The notes under the pieces: model-generated
The model's database searches: none
Seen by the model: only the letters and a program-made list of their open reading frames with translations
Told to the model about the DNA's origin: nothing
Source of the DNA: Punica granatum
Lineage: Eukaryota > Streptophyta > Magnoliopsida > Myrtales > Lythraceae
Assembly (NCBI RefSeq): GCF_007655135.1
Contig: NC_045129.1
Coordinates: 4,898,001-4,962,000, forward strand
Direction: 5' to 3'
DNA length: 64,000 bases
Translations under genes and position numbers: made by a program
Shown here: in pieces, positions 8,965 to 21,559 of the stretch
Position numbering within the stretch: position 1 is the stretch's first letter
Layout of the letters: the number at the start of each line of letters is the position of its first letter

Positions 8965-11712
8965 ATGGATAGGCCAAAGGTGGGTAGGCCAAAGGTGGGT
9001 AAGCCACCGGATAAGTTCTGGGAAAAAGTTGACAAAGTCATATCGAATGAAGGTGAAGGACCTCGATGGAAGTGTAAGTTCTGCAAAAAAATATTTCCCG
9101 GCGGAGCTTCCAGGATAAAGGCGCATCTGGGTAACATTGAAGGCAAAGGAATTAAAGTTTGCAAAGCAGTTGATGAAGATACGGTGAAAGAAGCCAGGGA
9201 GGATCTTGAAGCGTGGGAATCAAATAGAAAGAGTCCAAAGAGGAGAAGGCTAGGAACTGGAACCAATTCAGCTCAAGTTAACCCACAGTCGGTTGGCCAA
9301 AGCAACCCAAATGCACCACCGCAAGGGAGTCTGTACGCAATCCAGAAAACAGTCCTACCTTGGCAATTTGCACCGGGGTATCCAGACGACAGCTCTAATT
9401 TGTCCAGGAGTCGCGGGGAATCTAGTTTAATTGTATTGCAAGATATTTGGGATGAAACAGAGGTGGAAGGTCCATCAAATGCTCAACGGGACATCAATAA
9501 CCGAAATAATATGCCATGCCCAGGCTTTGAGACTAGAGAAGCTGACCGATCGGGTTTGCATCAGCATGACACTCTCCCACCACCACACATGCGGCCTGTG
9601 TTGGAGGATCAGCGTAGTTCAATGGTTCGTGACCTGCAAGATGAAAATGCAAATGCACCATCATGCGATATCCAGTCCTTGCAACCAGATGGTCCTGTTC
9701 GGCTACCCATGAACGCTCAACCATTTCTTGCTGAAGGCACCCTCAATGTACTACCGCAGGGGACGACAGAGGCTAATATCTCTGAAGACAACCCAGTGCA
9801 AGATAAGCCCGATGACAACATTATGCTCGAGCAACTCAATCATTTTAAACCGACACAAATTGATCCAGATCCCAACAATGAAGCCAATGAGGACATTGAT
9901 TCTTCTGCACAGATCTCACTTGCAAGGGAAACTACACAGTGTGAGATGTTAGTGCCCCAATCAGTGGGTCGAGAACGGATTGTGGATGAGCTATGCGATT
10001 ACTTAATGAAAAACGATATATTATGCATCGGAGTCCATGGGATGGGGGGAGTGGGGAAAACCACAACCATGAAACACCTCTATAATAAAGTGCATGACAG
10101 TGCTGCCTTTGAGAATGTATTTTGGGTCACGGTGTCAAAAGACTGCAGTATCCACGAGCTTCAAAATAAGATTGCCAGAGCCTTAAGGTTCCCGACCTTT
10201 TCAAGGATGTTGATGAAGGGATGAGGCCAACATTGTTGTTCAACCATTTGACCAAGAAAAAGAAGTGTCTAGTTATTTTAGATGATATGTGGCAGCATTT
10301 TGAGCTTACAGACGTTGGTATTCCAGTCAAAAGAGATGGTGTTCGTCTGGTCCTAACAACACGAGATCTTGGTGTTTGCGAAAAGATGTTGTGTCAAGTG
10401 AAAATAGGAGTTCGACCCCTATCTGATGAAGAAGCATGGGCATTGTTTATATTGACACTTGGTTCTGATCAACCTCCTAGTCAGAAACTTGTTGCTGAGG
10501 ATATTGTTAAGGAGTGCAAAGGCTTGCCGTTAGCTATTGTTGTCATGGCGGGAAGCATGAGGGGAGAGGTCGAGGATCATGTATGGTGGCAAAGTTATTA
10601 TTATGGGTGAAGGAGAGTATAAGATAGGAGAAACATGTCATCTCCCAAGAGACGTGAAGGCACTGTGGATTCGAGACTATGGGGGGAGGTGGAATATATC
10701 CACTTTTATGGGACTTGAAGAATTGAAGGAGCTACGGATTAAAGGGCGCGATAAGGTGTCAACACTGAGTGGGAGTGGGGGACAACCAGAAGAGCCAAAG
10801 GGACAGCTGGAGGAACGAACTTCTCCACCACCACCAGGAGACCACTGCCCCAATCTCAAGGTGCTACAGATCTCTAGATGTCCAAAATTGAAGCATCTGT
10901 TGGTGCCCAGACACAGCTGCAATCTGTACCTTAAGAAACTAGAAAAGCTTAAGATATACCACTGCGAGGAGCTGGAGAGTATAATAGGAGCAGCAACAGA
11001 CGAAGAAGAATCACTAACATCATCAACATCACCACTGCCACCTGAAACTTTCTCCCAACTCAAATCAATTGAAATCGAGAGCTGCCCAAAGATGAAGTAT
11101 ATGGTGGGGCCAAAATCGTTTCCTGTTCTTAGGGAAATAAAATTACGTCGATGTCATAAGATGAAGAGGGTGCTAACTCTTGAGTTATTCATGCTCCTCC
11201 CCAACCTCAACTATATCCACGTTCATGATTGCAAGGAGATGAAGGAGGCTATAGGCGGCCAAGAATTAGACAACGGAGCCACCAGAAGCTTGTTCTTGTC
11301 CCCCATTCCAGCAGCATCTCCTGGTGATCAATTAAGTACAAGAAAGCTGACCTTGGAATTATACTGCCTTGAGGAGCTGGAGAGCATATGCAGTTGGACC
11401 GGACTTCGGGATCTCATACATGTCATTAAGATACGTAGATGTCCAAAGCTGAAGAGGATTGAAATGCTAGATGATGCTTCTCCACCCCCTTCTCTTAAGG
11501 AGATAGTACTTATAGAAGAAGTGGATGGAGATAGAGAAAAACAATGGTGGGAATCTCTGGGGTGGGTCCACCCTGAGGCCACGACTACCCTTGAACCCTA
11601 TGTGTTTGTTTATTCGCTAGACGGAAATATTCCTATTACGAGAATGCCGGTCGTAATCGACAGCAGGATTAGGGAGGGAGGGATGGACCCAAACTCTGCT
11701 CAGAGGAAGTAA
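8965..11712 (+). pseudogene. BED-NLR A, frameshifted and internally deleted
   Basis: This is a remnant of a BED-type NB-ARC-LRR intracellular immune receptor, which senses pathogen effectors. The first frame (8965-10224) encodes a BED finger (C37, C40, H54, C66), a Pro/Asn/Asp-rich linker and the NB-ARC start with P-loop GMGGVGKTT at residues 359-367. A 1-base loss near 10181-10184, relative to B and C, ends this frame. NB-ARC continues at 10221-10587 in another frame with kinase-2 (LVILDDMW), RNBS-B (LVLTTRD) and GLPLA. A deletion of about 1.05 kb relative to B, with short CATGT homology, then removes RNBS-D, MHD and the first LRRs. The C-terminal LRRs resume in a third frame to 11712. The family is clear, and it is a pseudogene as written. 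Confidence 0.9.
8971..9165 (+). other. BED zinc finger of NLR A
   Basis: The region encodes a basic N-terminus followed by W-x-C-x2-C, GGASRIKAHL and a final Cys, the zinc ligands of a plant BED finger (CX2C, then His after 13 residues, then Cys after 11). BED fingers are DNA-binding domains of transposase origin that plants reuse as integrated decoy or signalling modules in NLRs. A perfect 15-bp tandem repeat (8971-9000) doubles the RPKVG motif just before the finger. Confidence 0.85.
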
Positions 11713-11723
11713 TACACATCAAG

Positions 11724-12210
11724 GTACTATTTTTCACTTGCAGATCAAATTTTTCCACCTTTTTCCCACAGGGCACCAACGAATGACTTAATATATTTCT
11801 TTGTCTTTTATTTTTAAAAAGTGTTCTTTTTTTTTTTTGAGAAATTTCGTTTTCTGACAACAAATATATTGTTTGGTGTTTTAAAAAAGTACTCTTCTAT
11901 GCAATTCATAAGCTTACTAGATGCAATTCATAAACTTACTAGATGGAAATACAGAAAAACAATGGCGAGAATCTCGGAAGCCAAGACTGCCCTTAAACGC
12001 TATGTTTCATTGAAGTTTGGCCCTAAAGAAGGATTCTTATATAGGAAATGGCGTCATAGTCGGCGACAGTCTTATTTGAAAAAGCACCGACAAATGAATG
12101 AGTATGTTCCTTGTTTTTTTATTTTCAGAGGCATTTTTCTTTTCTGAGAATTTTGTTTGTGTAAACTATATTATTATTATTAATAAATAACTCCCTATTA
12201 TTTTCTGTAG
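11724..12210 (+). pseudogene. Duplicated C-terminal NLR exon remnant after A
   Basis: AAG|GTACT at about 11723 looks like a splice donor just past the NLR stop. Downstream, 11950-12075 repeats the end of the NLR coding sequence: KQW, then PEAKT-like residues, then the motif GPKE. A loss of about 16 bp relative to the copy after B (36785-36917) breaks the frame. The flanking DNA is repeated too, so the whole gene end was tandemly duplicated. The rest is T-rich intron-like sequence. Confidence 0.55.
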
Positions 12211-12271
12211 GGAGATGGATTCATTCAAATGGAACAATGGACAGAAAAGTATCATCAAATTGCCCATTAAG
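12211..12271 (+). other. Putative short 3' exon downstream of NLR A
   Basis: The block is bounded by ATTTTCTGTAG| and AAG|GTAATG, which are good acceptor and donor contexts. One frame reads IQMEQWTEKYHQIAH before a stop. The equivalents after B (about 37171-37229) and C (about 49507-49566) stay open with conservative changes. It could be an alternative last coding exon or a spliced 3' UTR. Transcript evidence would be needed. Confidence 0.4.
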
Positions 12272-12344
12272 GTAATGAAAGTCCTGTCCTAACCCTTCCG
12301 TCATCCATCTTCTGTAATTCTACTGTAATTCTGGCCCTTTGATT

Positions 12345-13212
12345 GGTTCATTTTCTTGTCTTCCGTGACAATAATAGCTCATTCTCTTGTTTTGTTCTTT
12401 GTACCGAGGGCGAGCAGAAATGCTTATATTTTTGTATGTTGCTATACCACAATTAGGGTGCTATGACGTATATGATAGTGACGATGCACATATCTAATGA
12501 TAGAGTACTGAACTGCATCATGCGATTCTCCTGCTTATATTGGTCCATGACCTTATGCCTCACTGCCTGTAGTCATCGACTGCTGAAAAGTTTGAGTGCT
12601 GTCTCAGTTTTATGCCAATCTAGCTGTGTCAGGTTTCAGTTGCAAAGTCTTGCTAACCAAAATCTAAATTTTCGAAATCTGATTCTTCAGCTTGCTGCTG
12701 CTGTGAGAGATTTTCGGATCGAGGATAGATTAAAAGACAGGGAAGTTGGAGATAGCGAACTGCTGCTTATGTGATATAGTGATGAGGATATTCTGAACCA
12801 TTTGCTCTGCAGATAAGTGCATAGTTTTATAAAGAACTTGAAACATATGTCGACTGTTTGCTTGCTCCGTTAAGTACTGTAACACTCAGAGTAGTCTCCA
12901 GATACGTCGGCTATCGGGAGGTGTTACTTACGTGTGTGCCCGCAATAACTGTTAATCTTGGGGTGCAGAGTGTGTAAAACTCTGTTGAATCAATCCATCG
13001 TTCTTCTAAAAATTCTTTTTGTGTTTTAAGAATGTAACTATGCCAGACTGAGACGCAAATGTTGTTCAGTCGGTCAATATGTTGACGTGACGAGAATTAG
13101 AATTCCATCATATCTGCCTTCGCCAACCTCACGCTCATCTCTATGAATCAATTTCATTTCTCCATTCGAATATTAGTTCATATATCTTCAAAAAGCAGAG
13201 TTTACTTTATAG
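12345..13212 (+). repeat. NLR trailer block, copy 2
   Basis: The block follows NLR A and corresponds to 1-592, 37290-38082 and 49640-50507. From about 12345 the match to 49640 onward is essentially perfect, while left of that point A and C differ at several sites. An open stretch of 103 codons (12463-12774) is shared by copies 2 and 4 and partly by copy 3. It has no recognisable domain and looks like drifting noncoding DNA. Confidence 0.7.
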
Positions 13213-13960
13213 AGGGTGTGATTAACAACTTGACCCAATCTATGGGACTGGTCTAGCAACTTGTCAAGTTCAACCACCGGCCCAAAATACTTAAGCCCAA
13301 GTTGCTAGTGATCCCATAGGTTGGTCTTTATAAACCACTTCACTAACTCATTCTCCCATTAATGTGAGATTTTGAGGTGTTACAATATCCCCACTCAAAA
13401 GCTTGACGTCCTCGTCAAACTACTCAAGCAAATTATATACAAACCCAGGACACTTCACCAGGCATGTGGGATTCTAGAGGCGGCTCCTACGGTTCAAGAG
13501 GTGGCTCCCACCCAGTACGTCTGGTGTAGCACCTTGTCCGCATAGCACTTAGTTCCCACTCTTTCGGTTGGCTGGTACACTGCTCTGATACCATTTGTAA
13601 CATCCTCGTTGAGTCCATCACTCAAAAGTGCTAGCTACTAGTGAGGTCATTGGGTCTCACATATAAACCTCATATCTCACCCTCGCACAACTGATGTGGG
13701 ATTCGAGGGATCAGAGCCGACCCTGGCCCACAACCATGCAAGATCGAGGGTAGGCATTCGGGGGGCTACCCACGAGTCCGAATCTGTGGGAGTAATGTTC
13801 TGGATCCCCGCCCAAGAGGCTAGTGAGGACTTTGGGGCTAAAAGGAGGGAGTTTGTCACGCCCCACAAATCCCACATCAGTTGTGCAAGGGGGAGATCTG
13901 GGATTTATATGCCGAACTAATAGCCAACACTTTAGTGATGGGCCCCGCAAGGACATTATA
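13213..13960 (-). mobile_element. TRIM/LTR-like composite remnant, copy 2
   Basis: Same architecture as the element at 593-1268: a minus-strand TGGTATCAGAGCA primer-binding-like site (about 13588-13600), a purine tract before TGTAACACC at about 13375-13400, and an LTR-like body with inverted ends to about 13960. It contains an extra GC-rich stretch (about 13448-13520). Both outer ends are more degenerate than in copy 1. Confidence 0.45.
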
Positions 13961-15880
13961 GTGCGTAAATATAGATGATTCAAGGAGAGGAAGATTAATC
14001 TGTAAATATAGAAAACACTTAGGAATTGGGATACATAAATCTACCTAAAGTGTTAAGTCTCACTGAAATATCGAACATATGCGGCATAACACCAGGATGA
14101 ATAGTCCCCTCAGTAGTGGCCTCTTTCGGATACCTTGCCTTCCAAAAATGGAATATAGAGAGCAGAGTTTGACGTTTCTATGCAAATAATTTTTTTTCAG
14201 GTCAGTATTGCTATCGATCGACTGTAAAATCTATACTTGAAAAAAAATAAGACAGAACAATCATGGTACAATCTTCTGAATTGAGCAGAGAAAAAAATGA
14301 TAGGGAAATCAAGATAGACGTTGAATCTTTATATACTGCATCCAATAATACCTTCGGGCTTCTAGCACGATCTCTAATACTCTCGGAAACAATAGTTGCT
14401 GTATCGAAATTAATCTATGTATTATTATCTCGGACTTGCCCTCCGTATTCCAATCAAGCTTCTACTTCCTTTTTCCTTTTGTCTGTTCACTTAAAGTTGA
14501 GTTTTTAGGTGTAGACATCTGCCAACCTTTATCTGCATCCATCTACCAATTTGTCTATTCCTCAATCATCAGACAAATCTAAAGGTCATTTATTAGACAT
14601 ATTTCAATATCAAAAGATCAGCTATTTACTTCCGAACCAACAGCTACTCGATGCAGGATTATGCTAAACCACAGTAAAAATATGAAGAAGTAGCTTACAT
14701 CCAGGTAATGTTGAAGGCAATTGGTGCTGCTTCAAATTGACTCATCGTGAGCACTTGAAAATATCAGAGCTGATCAGATTCGACTGTATAGAGCTTAATC
14801 TATAAACAGCTCTCTAACTTGACAGTTGACACCACTAGAAATCTTAGGTAACATCCCTGCATTGGAAACTAGAGATAAGAAAACTCGCAAGCTGAAGAAA
14901 CAATATGAAATAACATTGGGCATCAGTAAACAAAAACCAATAGCAAAATAGGTTATCCAGTACTATCCTTTTTTCAGTGTGGAAGCAGGGTCGGCCCATT
15001 AGATGGTTAAGCTCTCCCAATCGAAAATTTTCTCACTCAAAGCAGAAACCTTACTCAAAGGAAACAATGCTCCAAAACACTTGAACCAATCCACATTGCT
15101 TGTCATTATACAATTTTTAGTGGTGCTAAGAAAGACGATGTCGTGACAGCCTAGGATGTCACTATGCCCCCGATTGACATTTCATTCATGAACAATCTCT
15201 GAACACGAACATGGCACCTATTATTATTGTCATTATCTCTACTATTATTAGTATCTATCTGCTGCTATATACGCACACTGATTAATGAAATGCGATTCCA
15301 ACTCATTTTCAGAGATCACCAAGTCTCAGCAATTATCTAGCCGAAGAAGTCTCCTTGGCTGCTTCCTCCAGGGGACCGCCCCCTAAATCCAAGTTACCTG
15401 CTAAGTCATTGATGGATACTTCGACCACATCAGAGTGGACCCATACATCAGTCCCATACTCTGCTCATACAGCACATCAATTGTCAAATACATGATGCAT
15501 AGAGAAGTTTTTTCCATTTCCCATTTCCAGATTGGTAATCGCATAAATAAAATTGAAGTGCTGATTGTCGAAAAGAAATTACTCCATCAGCAAAAATCTA
15601 AAATTTTATGAAGATAAGGGACGGCTATTCAATAATCAAAGTTAAGGTCTGATTTTGGAAATCAAGCACATAGAGAGAGAGAGCTGACACTCGCAGCTCG
15701 CAACCTCCGCGGTGGAGGCTGAGGCCTTGGCCTGACCATTTAGCGGTCAGGTTGAGAGAATTATGGGGTTCATGGCCATCCATGGCTAGACACCAGATTA
15801 AGTTAGTCCTGCTGGTGCTAATTTGTCCGATGCCATCCATGCAGTTGCCTTTATAACACGGACCAGATTAAGTTAGACAC
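13961..15880. repeat. Conserved intergenic block of the cluster, copy 2
   Basis: Homologous to 1269-3120 but with many substitutions and small indels. It is nearly identical to 51253-53175. Short ORFs on both strands are not conserved in the diverged copies. No gene is recognised. Confidence 0.6.
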
Positions 15881-18270
15881 CAGATTAAGTAGACATGCTC
15901 TGTTAGATGTCGCCTTTGCTGAAATGTGAGTATGTTGTACACTTTTCACCAATTTCTTATGTATTTGCTACCAACTTGCTGTTAGGATTCTTGAGAGACT
16001 TGAGAGTTGAGACCATGGGCAAAGGGACGCGTGTTGCTTCGAAAAGAATATGATGATATATGAATGGTATTGCTGTTCCCCACGTAGAGATATTTGTTTT
16101 GCTGAAATGCGAGTACTATGATTTTTATTCTTTTTTTGGTTATACTATGATTTTATTTTTTAATAAAAGAAATTCCAAATAAAATAAAAAGAGACCACTA
16201 GGTGTGGACTGAGCAATTTCTAGTGGTAAAGCTGTGTAGTGGGAACTATTGAATTTTCATGGGCTGATACAAGCTTCAGCTCATTTTCAAATGTTGATAT
16301 CCAAACCTCATATAAACCAATAGTTGTTCTTTCATCTTTTTTACGTGGGATTTTGTAATTCTCAACACTCTTCCTCACGTGCAACGTGTGATCTATTTCT
16401 GCCTATACGTTATCACGTGCCCTTAAACACCCGCCCTCAACAACTGACCTTGAGTCGGGCTCATCTTCTATGCTCGGGCGAGGGGGACTAACACGATGTG
16501 CTCTTTTGGCTACTCTCGATATTGGGTCGGCGTAGTGTAATCCCACGTGGGCACATGAAAGTGTAACCTATTTTGATACCATATTGAATTTTCATGGGCT
16601 GATACGGGTTCGAGCCTACTTCCACTTAAAAGCTCAAGCTGACAAGTGTTGGTATCAAAACCTTATATAAACCAATAGTGGTTCTTTCATCTTTTCTACG
16701 TGGGATTTTGTAATTCTCAACGGGAACATTTTTGCTTTACTTCCTCTTCTCATAGACATAGCTCTTTATTGCTAGAAATTTTTATAGTATTTGTTTCGTT
16801 TGTTTGGCTTCACATATACGATCTGCTGGGAATTAGGTGACCCTCTCTGTGGGGGATTGTCCTTATTTGGACACTGTAAGTGGATTATGTGCTTCTTCAA
16901 TTCAGGTACTAATCGAAGACCTCGAAACTGAGGATCAGATATGTTTATTTTCATCATTCTCTTGGCTCTAGACGTTGAGGGGTAGCAGTGACTGTTATCA
17001 ATGATCTGCTAGCTTCTTATCTTCCGATTTGTGATCATCCCGCTTCCGCAAGATGTTGTAGTAGACACGCTATGTTAGATGTCGCCTTTGCTGAAATGTG
17101 AGTATGTTGTACACTTTTCACCAATTTCTTATGTATTTGCTACCAACCTGCTGTTAAGGATTCTTGCGATCATGGGCAAAGTGACGTGCTTTGCTTCGAA
17201 AAGAATATGATGATATATGAATGGTATTGCTGTTTCCCTCGTAGAGATATTTGTTTTGATGAAATGCGAGTACCGTTTTCTGTTTTGCAGCATTGCGGGG
17301 TTGGTACCTTATATAGTAAAGACTAGCTAAACGATCCCCGTCAGGTTCATGAGGAAGTCAATCAAAAGAAACGATCCAGAAGTTTGTTGAAACATTCTCA
17401 ATCAGCTCATCTTCTGGGAAGAATTTTCTTTGCCGGGCTTCAGTGATCTGCTAGCTTTGTTGTCTTTCCTCTGGTGATCATCCCAAGATCTTGGAGCAGT
17501 TGACTTGCCCTGCCTCTGCAGAAATTGTGAGTACATGTTTCGCTTAAATCAGTTCAGTTATATGGTTTGGATATTACTTTGGGTTGTGGGATTGATACTG
17601 TGAAGGAACAAGGACGAGGGCTAAAGATTTGAATTTCCGCGTTGTTATGCATCTGAACTCCATAGGGCATTCTAGTTGCTTCAGTTCTGCTAGCATCATA
17701 GGATTGGATTGTTTTATATCCTTCCCATGATGTTTAAATGGTTTTTTAAGTGAGGGGAGGCCTGCCCAGTCACTGATGGACGGGGATAGAACAAGGAAGA
17801 GAGGGGACTAAGTCGCAGTGGAGCCATTTATCACTGTTTGCATTTCGCTATGGAATACAGCTCAAAAAGAACCCGAAACTGTCTATAGTCAATTAATTCT
17901 GAGATCATGGAGATCGGAACAACCCCTTATTTGAGGTAAGAAACGGGGGCCTAAGGGTAGTCCTGTTTTCCTATCAGAATCATAGTTAAGTCGAACATGA
18001 ATGCCGATGATGCCCTGTTTATTGCAGCTGGCTGCGTCTCTGCCTGCAATTAAAGTATATATGTTGCTTGGAGGTGTCATATGTCTTACGTTCTCTATAG
18101 ATGTTTCCAAGCCTTGGGATAAGAGAAGTTAGCAAGGCTTTTCCCACACTGCAACGCAACTATTTTATTCATCAGCAGTGGACCGGTGAAGGTAATGCAG
18201 ATTTCGCCATAAATGCAATGATCAGATTCATAGGATATGTTATGTTTTTACGAGTCATGAAACATTACAC
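15881..18270 (+). pseudogene. Orphan NLR 5' leader (ghost), copy 2
   Basis: The leader exons survive here without the receptor. The segment 17400-17545 matches the NLR A leader exon near 7440-7575, including the AAATTGTGAGTACA donor. The segment 17820-17945 matches 31320-31455 upstream of NLR B. The final leader exon, 18101-18191, has acceptor TCTCTATAG| and donor GAAG|GTAATG. Similarity ends at about 18270, within the intron that should precede the BED exon. A short piece near 15881-16130 is repeated at about 17055-17290, so the leader is partly doubled around a TRIM element. Confidence 0.7.
16247..16721 (-). mobile_element. TRIM retrotransposon with two LTRs, copy 1
   Basis: Two direct repeats (16247-16366 and 16582-16721) begin TATTGAATTTTCATGGGCTG and end AATTCTCAAC. 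Read on the minus strand, TGGTATCAAAATAGG next to the upstream LTR (about 16567-16581) resembles an initiator-Met tRNA primer site. A purine tract (GTGAGGAAGAGTG) precedes the other LTR. GGGAAC flanks both sides (16241-16246 and 16722-16727) as a target duplication. There is no coding capacity. The second LTR is about 20 bp longer than the first. Confidence 0.8.
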
Positions 18271-18564
18271 AGTTTTGTTTTATATGTATCTATTACACTG
18301 TTTTGTTTTATATGCATCTATTACACGTATATAAAAGTGTGAGTTCACTGTTGGTTTTCTCCATATTTCATAATCATCGTTTCGCCTTTCAAAGGGCTTG
18401 GAGACATGGCATAATTCTTATTCTATTTTCTGATGTATGTGCACGAAGGATGTTTTGATAATCTTAGGAATTAGAATAATAGGATATGTTTTGTTTCATA
18501 ATCTCTGTCACACTCTTCCAGTGCGATATCTCTTAAGAGATTTAAATAAAAACGTCTTTTTCTA

Positions 18565-19758
18565 CAAAAAAAAATACACTTTTGGTCCTTTATATTAAGT
18601 GTAACGTTTAATTTCATTCTTTTCGTTTTTTGTTCAATTTTGTCCTTTGTGTTTTGAAAATCGTTCTATTTGGTCCTTCGATGTTGATGTGGCAGTTAAT
18701 TTCTTGCCATGTGTATAATTTCTGCTCATATGACCATACAGCACATTTATTTTCAATTTTTAATATTGTTCAATTTTCTCCTTCGTGTTTTGAAATCGTT
18801 CTATTTGGCGGTTTGACGCTGATGTGGCAATTATTTTCATGCCATGCGTATAATTTCTGCTCATGGGGCCATACAACACATTTATTTTCAATTTCTAATA
18901 ATAAAGAATGAGAAAAAAAATGAAAAATCCAAACCAAAAAAAGAGTGGGCACTAGTGACTTGTTGCTGACCACCATCACCTCGTGCAAAAGGTCACCAAC
19001 GTTCTCTACAGCCTTTGGCAACCTCATAGTTGCGATGGTGGCTCAAAGATGAGCCATTACCATCCTGTCTGTCCTCCTCTTCTCTCCTTGAAAAGAGAGA
19101 GAGAGGGAGGATAGAGGGGGCTGAGGTGGCTCAATCTCGAGCACTACCCCCTCTTTGAGATTGCCAATGAATTCTGGTAAAGAGAGATAGAGCGAGGATA
19201 GAGGCAGAGGAGGTGGCTCATCCCCAAGCCAATTGCCCCTTTCCGAGGTCACTAGAGCCGCTAGAAACCATCAATGACCTTGAATAGGAGGCAATGATCT
19301 GGTTCGAACCACCTTCGCTCCCTCTATCCTCCATTTTTCTCTCTTTCCCTCTTCGAAGAGACATAGGAATAGGACAAAGGGGGTAGAGGTGGCTTGCCTT
19401 TAAGCCACCATCGCAGTTGGCAAGGTCATGAGAGGCCATCGGCAACCTTGCCTGGGCGGTGGAGGCCCCTACTTCCCCTAGTTTTGATTTTTAATTTGTT
19501 GTTTTTGAAATTTTCAGAATTGCTTTTTATTGTTTGAAATTGAAAATAAATGTGTTGTATGGCCGCTTAAGAAGAAATTATACCCGTGGCATGAAATTAA
19601 TTGCCACATGAGCATTGAAGAACCAAATAAAACAATTATCAAAATGTAAAGGACGAAATTCAATAACAGACAGAAAAGGACTACTTCACCCAAAAATAAA
19701 TAACAAAGGGACGAAATTGACATTGCAATTAATGAAAGGGACCAAAAGTATACTTTTT
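18565..19758. mobile_element. MULE-like inverted-repeat element, copy 2 (with internal duplication)
   Basis: Same element as 4284-5333, in the same place. The left 9-bp target copy CTTTTTCTA is intact (18556-18564) and the right one has decayed by one base. It is about 144 bp longer because a left-arm segment (about 18630-18770) is tandemly repeated at 18770-18900. No transposase is seen. Confidence 0.75.
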
Positions 19759-19767
19759 CTTTTTTTA

Positions 19768-21540
19768 TAATGCACATTTTTTATTCAGCGATATATATAT
19801 TTAAAAAAACATAAGATGCGTCTGTTTTCAGCAATATATACACTTTAGATGCACTTTTGAAAATACTTTTGAAATTTTAAAATTATAATAGTGGACTTTT
19901 GTCTTTATTTATTGTAGTAATGTTCAAGTAACTTTATTATAAAAGAAAAAACTAAACACTATTCTTATATTATAAAATCAATGAATGAGATTAAAAGATG
20001 AATAGTACAATTGAAGCGTTACAATTGAAGAGTTAGTTTTATAGTCCAATTCCTTTAGTACAATATTAAATTGTATGCATAATTGAAGTTCATAAAATTG
20101 ACGTATAAAAAAATTATGGAAAAACTATTTAAATTCTTTTACAAAGTAATTTTTTTCCAATGTATACATAGTATTTTCAATTGGAAATGAGAGTTTGCAT
20201 AACCAAACCGAGTATTTCATAAATAATTCGAGTTAATTATTAAAGAAACATGAAGCTCGAGTTTATACATTTGTCTTAGATTTAACCAAATTTAAATTTT
20301 GTCTCATAAAAGTATCAGTATCTTAATTTTTGCCCGAAATATGTCTAGTTGTCTAACTCCGTTTATATTTTCCAGCAATTTGCTGACATGAGCTTAACAT
20401 ATGTTAAAGCGGACCCGCAATGACACACATGATACCACTTATTGCATGCCACCTCATAACAATTAAAAAAAAATTTAAAGATCAATGAAAATTAAAAAAT
20501 TCAACAAAATTAAAATATCAAAGAAAATTCAAAAAAATCAACAATAAAAAATGAAAAAGAATAAAACTTAAAGAAAATTGCCAAATATTTCTGAAAGTTC
20601 ATAAAAATAGAAAATTAATAAATTTGTAACAATTCAGAAAAAAAATTAAAATCAAATAAAATTCAGCAAAATTTTTAATTTTTAAATACTTTTTATGAGG
20701 TGATGTGCAAGGAGTGGTGCACATGTGTAGCTGTGGATCCATTTGAATATCTATTAAGTCCATGTTAGTCAAGGCAACTGTTATTTTTTCTAAATCCATC
20801 GTCCGTCAATAGTTCCATTAATTTTGTTGATGCGACAAGCAATTTCAGCCACATTCATTATTATGGGGGCCACATTTAAAATATATAAACTAAAAATAAA
20901 ATAAAATTAAAGAATATCTGAATCAGAGAAAAAATTAATTATTATGGTGACATATGGGGATGCCTCACCCCTTCTCTGAGAAAAAAACTTCTTTAAAGTT
21001 TTTTTCTTTATTATTTTATAATATTTTGATGCTTTCATTTGCCACCTCAGTGTAGTTTATCGATCATGTCAGCAATGTTAATAAAATTATTGACGGATGA
21101 CAAATTTGTAAACAAATAATAATTCATGATTTACCAAAAAAAAAGAACCTTCACGATGAAAATTTTAAAAAGGAAAATTCATGGTTTTTTGGGTAATCAA
21201 ATCTACATAAATTGCTGAAATAAAGAGAAAAAAGTCTCTTGAAAACATCTTAGAGCATGACTTCTATAACAGACATTTATATTTACTCGGAATATAAATA
21301 TTTTAAGATTCCTTTTATTATGAATCATTTCCTAGAGAACTAGAGAACAAAATTAAAATTTGCCAAATTTTTTTTATAAAAAATAAAATATATTATTTAT
21401 ATTGATATATTTAATCATAATAAACATACGGATGCTAGTTTACATTATGCCTTTATAGATTCCGATGCCATTTAAAATCATGTTTCCATAATTAAACAAA
21501 GTACCCATCATTCTATAAAAAATTTATATGAAATTATAAT
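19768..21540. other. AT-rich intergenic DNA, no gene seen
   Basis: The first part (to about 20455) matches 5343-6005. After that the sequence is very A-rich (20460-20690), then carries inverted matches such as CACCTCAT/ATGAGGTG near 20448 and 20696, hinting at a degenerate inverted-repeat transposon. There is no ORF of credible coding character. A near-identical copy is at 57063-58840. Confidence 0.5.
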
Positions 21541-21559
21541 ATTTGATTTTAATGTCCTA

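Noticed and set aside
8880..9266. 128-codon minus-strand ORF opposite the BED domain of NLR A (also at 46910-47296)
   Set aside because: It is the antisense shadow of the BED exon and has no domain of its own.
10677..11063. Serine-rich minus-strand ORF over the LRR region
   Set aside because: Antisense shadow of LRR codons. It is not preserved opposite B.
12463..12774. 103-codon ORF in the trailer, repeated at 49758 and partly at 37343
   Set aside because: Its conservation is explained by recent duplication. The older copy at 21560 does not keep the frame, and no domain or start context supports a gene.
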